From Candidatus Roizmanbacteria bacterium CG_4_10_14_0_8_um_filter_39_9 (GTDB lineage: Bacteria; Patescibacteriota; Microgenomatia; UBA1406; GWC2-37-13), in the NCBI GenBank assembly GCA_002784505.1, contig PFLF01000089.1:1-10636 (forward strand): 10,636 bases of DNA, in the 5' to 3' direction. The position numbers and the translations under genes were made by a program. Shown here in pieces: positions 6,768 through 10,636 of the stretch. Within the stretch, counting starts at the first letter, position 1, and each line of letters begins with the position of its first letter. The notes beneath the pieces were generated by a model. The model did not search any database and was not told the origin of the DNA. It was given only the letters and a program-made list of their open reading frames with translations.

Positions 6768-8897
6768 TTATAATGATTCCAGTTCGCTTTCGACCTGTTT
6801 GTTACCCGGACTTACATCTTTAAGTATCTGGGTAAAAACAGCTTTCGCCTCAGTTTTCTTATTATATTTTTTCAATAACTGGCCCTTTAGCAAGTAACTG
6901 TCAAAATAGTCTTTTTTTAAGGTAATCGACTGATCAATTGAGACCAATGACAGGTCTTCATATTCCCGACGCGATTTCAAATCTTTGGATTCGTCATACA
7001 GCATTGAGTAGTACATTGCTTGGAAATAGGGAATTTTCGGATCAGTAGGAGAAATTGATTGTGCCTGACTTAAAGCTTTGATACCAGTGACAAGATAGTC
7101 CTTATTCAGAGAAATTTGGTAGAAAATATACAAATTTTTCACTTTTGTCTTCCAGTACAAAATATTTTGCGGAGAAGCCTGAAGAGTGTGCTCATTATAT
7201 ATCTCAGCTGCTTTTTGAAGAGAAAGGGCAGATTTTGTATCTTTTTGAAAGGAAGCAACAAATGCTAGGTTTGCCAGATAATATGAAAGTTTGTCTTCAT
7301 AAGTATGTTCATAGTGCAACTCAAGTGCGCGTTGAAGTAAGGTTGTTGCAGTCTGGTAGTCATTTGTTTTGGCGATCACTTCTGCCATGGCAAATTTGGT
7401 ATCAGCAAGCCAATATGATGCGATATACTGCACAATAAATAGAAAAATTGCAACTAACACAATATGACTAACGTAATTATCCCCCTTATGTTTTTGGGCC
7501 TGCTTTGATAAGGTCGGAAAAGTAATCTTATTACCGATTACAAGGATAAAAAGAGGAATAAAATAAAAATAGAGGTTGATAACGGTTGTAGAAAATCCAA
7601 TAAAGTTGGTAATGAGAATCGTAAGCCAGCTGCTTATAAGAAGCGCTATAAGAAGCTTGTCCGAATTATCTGTACATTTCCGCATAGCTTGAATACTGAT
7701 CCCGAGCACTGACAAAAGGAAAAAAAGATAGGTTAATATGCCAAAAAAACCCGTTGTGGCAAAATAATTTAAATATTCATTATGTGCTTTGTTGTATAAA
7801 AAATCCCACTCGGATGTTAAATTGTGTTCTTGAGGCCTTACAAAATAGTAGGCATACGCAAAGGTCTCAACTCCGGTGCCGAATAATGGATAGTCCATCC
7901 CCAGCTTTATGGCTCCTTTCCAGACGATCTTCCGAATGTCCAACGAATCGGTAATGTTCGTTGGGGCAGTTGCCGCCACATTTACTTTTTGGGAAAGAGC
8001 AGGTGAAGTTTGTTTTTGCTGCAAAAAGGCAAAGGATAAATACTTGTCAATGCTGCTAAATCCTGTTTTAAATATAAGCAAAAGAATCACAGAAGCAACA
8101 ACGCCAAGCGCAATTTTCTTTTTTAAGTCGGGAAGTTTAAGACTCCGAATAAACAGAAGAAAAAATAGTATGGCTACGCTACCGGCAATAATGACTGAAA
8201 ATAATGCAGATCTCGAGTTGCTGAAAAATACACCGATTAGAACTAAAAAAAGGTATATACCCCAATACCTATTTCTTGATTTAAGAAAATAAAATAATCC
8301 GATAAAAAAAACAATCGCAAGGTATGCTCCGAACCAATTTGGCTGTCCTAACGTTGAAAACATGCGTGCTGCCGGATCAAATTGGTTGGTCCAACAGGCA
8401 TTATCAAACCTGCCGGAAAAAACTAAACAGGATAGGTCATGGCCAAATCTTCCCGGGATACCCCATAAAACAACTAACGATGATGAAATAATGGTAGTGG
8501 CAAACAGTTTGCGAATAATCTGTTTTAATTCGCCTATATGATCAGTGAATGAGATAAAGCTATAGTACAAAATTACATATACGAAAAGAGAAATAAGTCC
8601 TCCATTAAATCTGCCATAATATCCAAATAACGACGTATGCTGGTCAATTGAAAATACAGTTGAAAAAATATTTGCAATAACAAAAAGAATGATCGGAAGG
8701 TCAAGAGGGGTCTTGGCAAAAATAGTGCGCCTCTCATTCAACATCCTAAGCCCCCATATTAAGACGATACAACTGGTCATAAAGTAAATAAATATGATTT
8801 TGTTGAATTCAAATAGCTCAGAGGTGCCCGAATACATCACAAAGGGAGTAATAAAAAACAGCGCATAATAGAGATATTTCTGAATAGTTTTAAGCAT
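6768..8897 (-). CDS. O-antigen ligase/Wzy_C-family membrane protein with C-terminal TPR region
   Basis: A 709-residue polytopic protein. Family signs: LGQPNWFGAYLA (183-194), a VFFSNSRSAL segment (223-232) and, in the large outside loop, KAHNEYLNYFATTGFFG (370-386) with the His-Asn pair (His372) typical of WaaL/PglL-type enzymes. About ten to twelve membrane helices precede residue 500. Residues about 500-700 form tandem helical repeats of TPR type, including 'YLLKGQLLKKYNKKTEA'. Such enzymes move a preassembled glycan from an undecaprenyl-type lipid onto an acceptor: lipid A core in WaaL, pilin serine/threonine in PglL/PilO. With pilin genes adjacent, a PglL-like role is attractive but unproven; polymerase or surface-polymer ligase are alternatives. 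It lies 2 nt after the stop of the upstream GT-C-like gene, so the two are probably co-transcribed. It also has its own extended -10-like sequence. Confidence 0.83.
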   Translation of the reverse strand: MLKTIQKYLYYALFFITPFVMYSGTSELFEFNKIIFIYFMTSCIVLIWGLRMLNERRTIFAKTPLDLPIILFVIANIFSTVFSIDQHTSLFGYYGRFNGGLISLFVYVILYYSFISFTDHIGELKQIIRKLFATTIISSSLVVLWGIPGRFGHDLSCLVFSGRFDNACWTNQFDPAARMFSTLGQPNWFGAYLAIVFFIGLFYFLKSRNRYWGIYLFLVLIGVFFSNSRSALFSVIIAGSVAILFFLLFIRSLKLPDLKKKIALGVVASVILLLIFKTGFSSIDKYLSFAFLQQKQTSPALSQKVNVAATAPTNITDSLDIRKIVWKGAIKLGMDYPLFGTGVETFAYAYYFVRPQEHNLTSEWDFLYNKAHNEYLNYFATTGFFGILTYLFFLLSVLGISIQAMRKCTDNSDKLLIALLISSWLTILITNFIGFSTTVINLYFYFIPLFILVIGNKITFPTLSKQAQKHKGDNYVSHIVLVAIFLFIVQYIASYWLADTKFAMAEVIAKTNDYQTATTLLQRALELHYEHTYEDKLSYYLANLAFVASFQKDTKSALSLQKAAEIYNEHTLQASPQNILYWKTKVKNLYIFYQISLNKDYLVTGIKALSQAQSISPTDPKIPYFQAMYYSMLYDESKDLKSRREYEDLSLVSIDQSITLKKDYFDSYLLKGQLLKKYNKKTEAKAVFTQILKDVSPGNKQVESELESL

Positions 8898-8899
8898 GT

Positions 8900-10075
8900 T
8901 TATATTTTAGCAAGAAAAAGGGCCAACATAGACACATTCCAAATGATGTTCCCAATAAAAAATATCCCTTTATTTATAACACCTTGTGAGAGATATGATC
9001 CCAAACCAAGCGCTAGAAACGGAACAGTCTGAATAAAGAATCGGTTTCCAAAACCGGCCGGAGGATATATATACCAACTGGAAATAAATACGAGATACGT
9101 CACAAAAATTACTGCGGTCAGTTTGAAAATATTTATTAACTGCCCATGTTGAATTGCTTGTCTGTATACTCCTATAAGCGAAAAGACGTATAGTGGTGAT
9201 ACGGTTAAAAAACCACCCCTAAGATAAAACAATATGTTCCCGACTCCAACTATGGAAGGGGCGCCAAAAGACCATTTACCTCCCTGTATATAGGGGTTAT
9301 AAAGTACGTTGCCATACATTTTATACTGGAGTAGCAGTTGTGGAACTATGCCGATGCCTATTCCACATAAAAGGATAAGAAGAGCTGTTATTCGACCTTG
9401 AGATCCTTTTTTGTTTTTCATGAGAACATAAAGAGTAATCGGAGCCAAAAAAAAGAGGTCGTTCATTCTGATGATAAACAACAATCCCATGCATATACCC
9501 AAATACAATAACTTGTCATGGGAGAAAAACCGTGTCGAAAGCACCAAATAAAGAAGAAGGGATATAAGAAAAAATGATGGTTGATGAGAAAGAGCAGGCT
9601 CAAGCGATGTATAGTAAAATATAAACGATCCGAAGTATATACAGTAAACGACAAGTTGGCTTATTTCCTCGGAATAGTATATTTTCAGTGTCCGTTCTAT
9701 GAAATATAAACCTGCAATCATGTAAAAAATTCCAACCATACCGATTAAAACCTCATAGAATATTGAAAATGTCGGAAGCGGTAAGATAAATGCGGGCATC
9801 CAAGAAAGTGCCGTTCCAATGAGCCATGGACAACCGAGTATTCCTGAAGGAAGGGGGTCAATATTCCAAAAAACCCGACTGAAATTATATGAAGCCCCCG
9901 GGAAATGAGAGAGGTGATTATATATCGGTCCTAAGTTTAAATTGTGATTTACAAATAAAGTATATGCCAATGAATAGTATCCATTCCCGTCTCCGTATAT
10001 GCCATGTTTAACAATAACAAAATGCGCTAAGTACACGAGAAAACTTAGACAAAACAACACAATATATTTTTTCAT
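8900..10075 (-). CDS. Putative GT-C-type polytopic membrane glycosyltransferase
   Basis: A 391-residue very hydrophobic protein with about nine to eleven membrane segments. After the first helix there is GIYGDGNGYYSLAYTL (25-40, Asp29), resembling the first-loop acidic motif of GT-C glycosyltransferases, which bind polyprenyl-phosphate sugars outside the membrane. Near the C-terminus, SSWYIYPPAGFGNRFF (332-347) resembles the 'W...fG-Rf' loop of GT39/ArnT-like and related proteins. The protein is shorter than most full GT-C enzymes and has no soluble C-terminal domain. I do not recognise a specific family, so the glycosyltransferase role is inferred from fold-like features and neighbours; a glycan-associated membrane protein of another type is possible. 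It is the first gene of a two-gene unit with the O-antigen-ligase-like gene. No Shine-Dalgarno is seen; a -10-like TATACT lies 6 nt before the ATG. Confidence 0.65.
   Translation of the reverse strand: MKKYIVLFCLSFLVYLAHFVIVKHGIYGDGNGYYSLAYTLFVNHNLNLGPIYNHLSHFPGASYNFSRVFWNIDPLPSGILGCPWLIGTALSWMPAFILPLPTFSIFYEVLIGMVGIFYMIAGLYFIERTLKIYYSEEISQLVVYCIYFGSFIFYYTSLEPALSHQPSFFLISLLLYLVLSTRFFSHDKLLYLGICMGLLFIIRMNDLFFLAPITLYVLMKNKKGSQGRITALLILLCGIGIGIVPQLLLQYKMYGNVLYNPYIQGGKWSFGAPSIVGVGNILFYLRGGFLTVSPLYVFSLIGVYRQAIQHGQLINIFKLTAVIFVTYLVFISSWYIYPPAGFGNRFFIQTVPFLALGLGSYLSQGVINKGIFFIGNIIWNVSMLALFLAKI
8904..8912 (-). promoter_or_regulatory. Possible internal extended -10 promoter before the ligase gene
   Basis: On the minus strand TGC-TAAAAT (hexamer complement 8904-8909, five of six matches) ends 6 nt before the ATG at 8897, inside the last codons of the upstream gene. 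The geometry matches the other gene starts in the window. The two genes are only 2 nt apart, so read-through could suffice and this site may be secondary or fortuitous. Confidence 0.35.
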
Positions 10076-10081
10076 AATTGA

Positions 10082-10087
10082 AGTATA
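10082..10087 (-). promoter_or_regulatory. -10-like element of the GT-C/ligase unit
   Basis: TATACT on the minus strand (five of six matches), ending 6 nt before the ATG at 10075. No convincing -35 is visible. It would give a leaderless mRNA for the two-gene unit, and it lies back to back with the mreB promoter in a 59-bp divergent spacer. Confidence 0.4.
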
Positions 10088-10119
10088 ACCATACTACCAT
10101 ACGGCTCATTATCCTGTAT

Positions 10120-10128
10120 TGTTATAAT
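10120..10128 (+). promoter_or_regulatory. Extended -10 promoter of the mreB-like gene
   Basis: TGT-TATAAT: a perfect -10 hexamer (10123-10128) with a TGn extension (10120-10122). It ends 6 nt before the ATG at 10135, so transcription should begin at or next to the start codon. No Shine-Dalgarno is present. Confidence 0.6.
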
Positions 10129-10134
10129 ATACAT

Positions 10135-10636
10135 ATGAACTTTTTGAAGATGCTTGATAGTTTACAAACACAGTTTGTAAGCGGTTTTAAGATATATCTA
10201 GATTTAGGGACATCGACCACCCGGATTGGAGTAGCAGATAAAGGGGTTGTCTTGAAAGAGCCATCCTACCTGGCATATAACTCACAAGCACATGAATATA
10301 TTTTTTTTGGAGACGAAGCAAAAAATATACTGGGAAAGACGCCGGAGTTTTTAACAATTGTTCGGCCAATGATATCGGGGATCGTCTCGGATTTTGATGC
10401 GGAAGTTGCGTTGGTAAAAAAGTTTTTGGAAAGATCAATACACCCGTACATGAGTCAGTATTTTTTACTTAAGCCTCCCCTCGCAGCTCTTGCTACTTTT
10501 CCATCGATTGCAACCGAAATAGAACAGAAGGCGGTTGAAGAGGTGGCATTAAAAGCTCAGTGTACAACTGTTATCCTCATAAAAAAACCTCTTGCAACTG
10601 CCGCGGGTTGCGGAATAAATATACTTTCACACACCC
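10135..10636 (+). CDS. mreB: MreB-like actin homologue, 5' part (runs off the window)
   Basis: The first 167 codons of an MreB-family protein, about half of a usual 340-residue MreB; the rest lies beyond the window. After a possibly amphipathic N-terminal stretch (MNFLKMLDSL...), the phosphate-1 loop reads YLDLGTSTTRIGV (21-33), then GVVLKEPS (37-44), FFGDEAKNILGKTPEF (57-72) and VRPMISGIVSDFD (76-88), all strongly MreB-like. The segment TFPSIATEIEQKAVEEVA (121-138) matches the region before the connecting motif. MreB filaments guide cell-wall synthesis at the membrane. Oddly, the usual EEP-AAAIG motif reads LIKKPLATAAGCG (148-160), with both glutamates replaced by lysine, so ATP hydrolysis may be altered. 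PilM (also actin-like) is less likely because the VLKEPS and RPM-G--SDFD blocks are MreB marks. The start is supported by the extended -10 box. Confidence 0.87.
   Translation, partial: MNFLKMLDSLQTQFVSGFKIYLDLGTSTTRIGVADKGVVLKEPSYLAYNSQAHEYIFFGDEAKNILGKTPEFLTIVRPMISGIVSDFDAEVALVKKFLERSIHPYMSQYFLLKPPLAALATFPSIATEIEQKAVEEVALKAQCTTVILIKKPLATAAGCGINILSHT

Noticed and set aside
7909..8292. 127-codon open frame on the plus strand
   Set aside because: Antisense shadow of the O-antigen-ligase-like gene; no motif and no promoter.
10135..10636. PilM (type IV pilus actin-like protein) as identity of the last gene
   Set aside because: The pilin context made this attractive, but the VLKEPS, GDEAKNILGKTP and RPM-G--SDFD blocks are MreB features and not PilM ones.
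1..10636. CRISPR arrays, tRNA or rRNA genes
   Set aside because: No regularly spaced direct repeats, tRNA cloverleaf or conserved rRNA segment was seen; the window is almost fully coding.

Overview
The window looks like a piece of an AT-rich bacterial chromosome, most likely from the candidate phyla radiation (Patescibacteria, perhaps a Microgenomates-like lineage). This placement is inferred from gene style: type IV prepilins of the FTLIELLIV type with a 'K-GRD-RRK-L-QIQKALE-YY' helix, large multi-membrane GT-C-type proteins, an O-antigen-ligase-like protein with a TPR tail, very tight gene spacing, and no Shine-Dalgarno sequences at gene starts. TGA is used as a stop, so the code is not the Gly-UGA code of Gracilibacteria/Absconditabacteria. 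No rRNA or marker gene is present to fix the taxonomy.

Layout. 1-1367: a complete ISL3-family insertion sequence whose left terminal repeat starts at the first base of the window. It carries one intact transposase on the minus strand. Nine bases to its right begins the promoter of a type IV pilin-like gene (1416-1934, +), which ends in a strong intrinsic terminator. Next comes a DUF2723/GT117-like membrane glycosyltransferase (2024-4000, +). It converges on, and overlaps by 42 bp, a YfhO-family membrane protein (3959-6157, -). A 72-bp divergent promoter region separates YfhO from a second, cysteine-rich pilin-like gene (6230-6757, +). That gene converges, with a 10-nt gap, on a two-gene minus-strand unit. 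The unit consists of a GT-C-like membrane protein (8900-10075) followed 2 nt later by a Wzy_C/O-antigen-ligase-like protein with a C-terminal TPR region (6768-8897). A second divergent promoter region (10076-10134) leads to the 5' part of an MreB-like actin homologue (10135 to the window edge, +). No stretch above 300 bases lacks a gene.

How the genes may work together. Two secreted pilin-like proteins are interleaved with four polytopic envelope proteins of glycan-transfer type. The simplest inference is a cell-surface locus where lipid-linked sugars are used to decorate pili, other surface proteins or a surface polymer. The Wzy_C+TPR architecture resembles PglL/PilO-type pilin oligosaccharyltransferases, but substrate and sugar cannot be read from sequence. 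MreB may be a neighbour rather than part of the system.

The most notable observations are: (1) nearly every gene has a -10-like hexamer only 6-9 nt before its ATG and no ribosome binding site, which suggests mostly leaderless mRNAs; (2) the MreB-like protein has Lys-Lys-Pro where MreB proteins normally have the ATPase-associated Glu-Glu-Pro; (3) the pilin/glycosyltransferase clustering.
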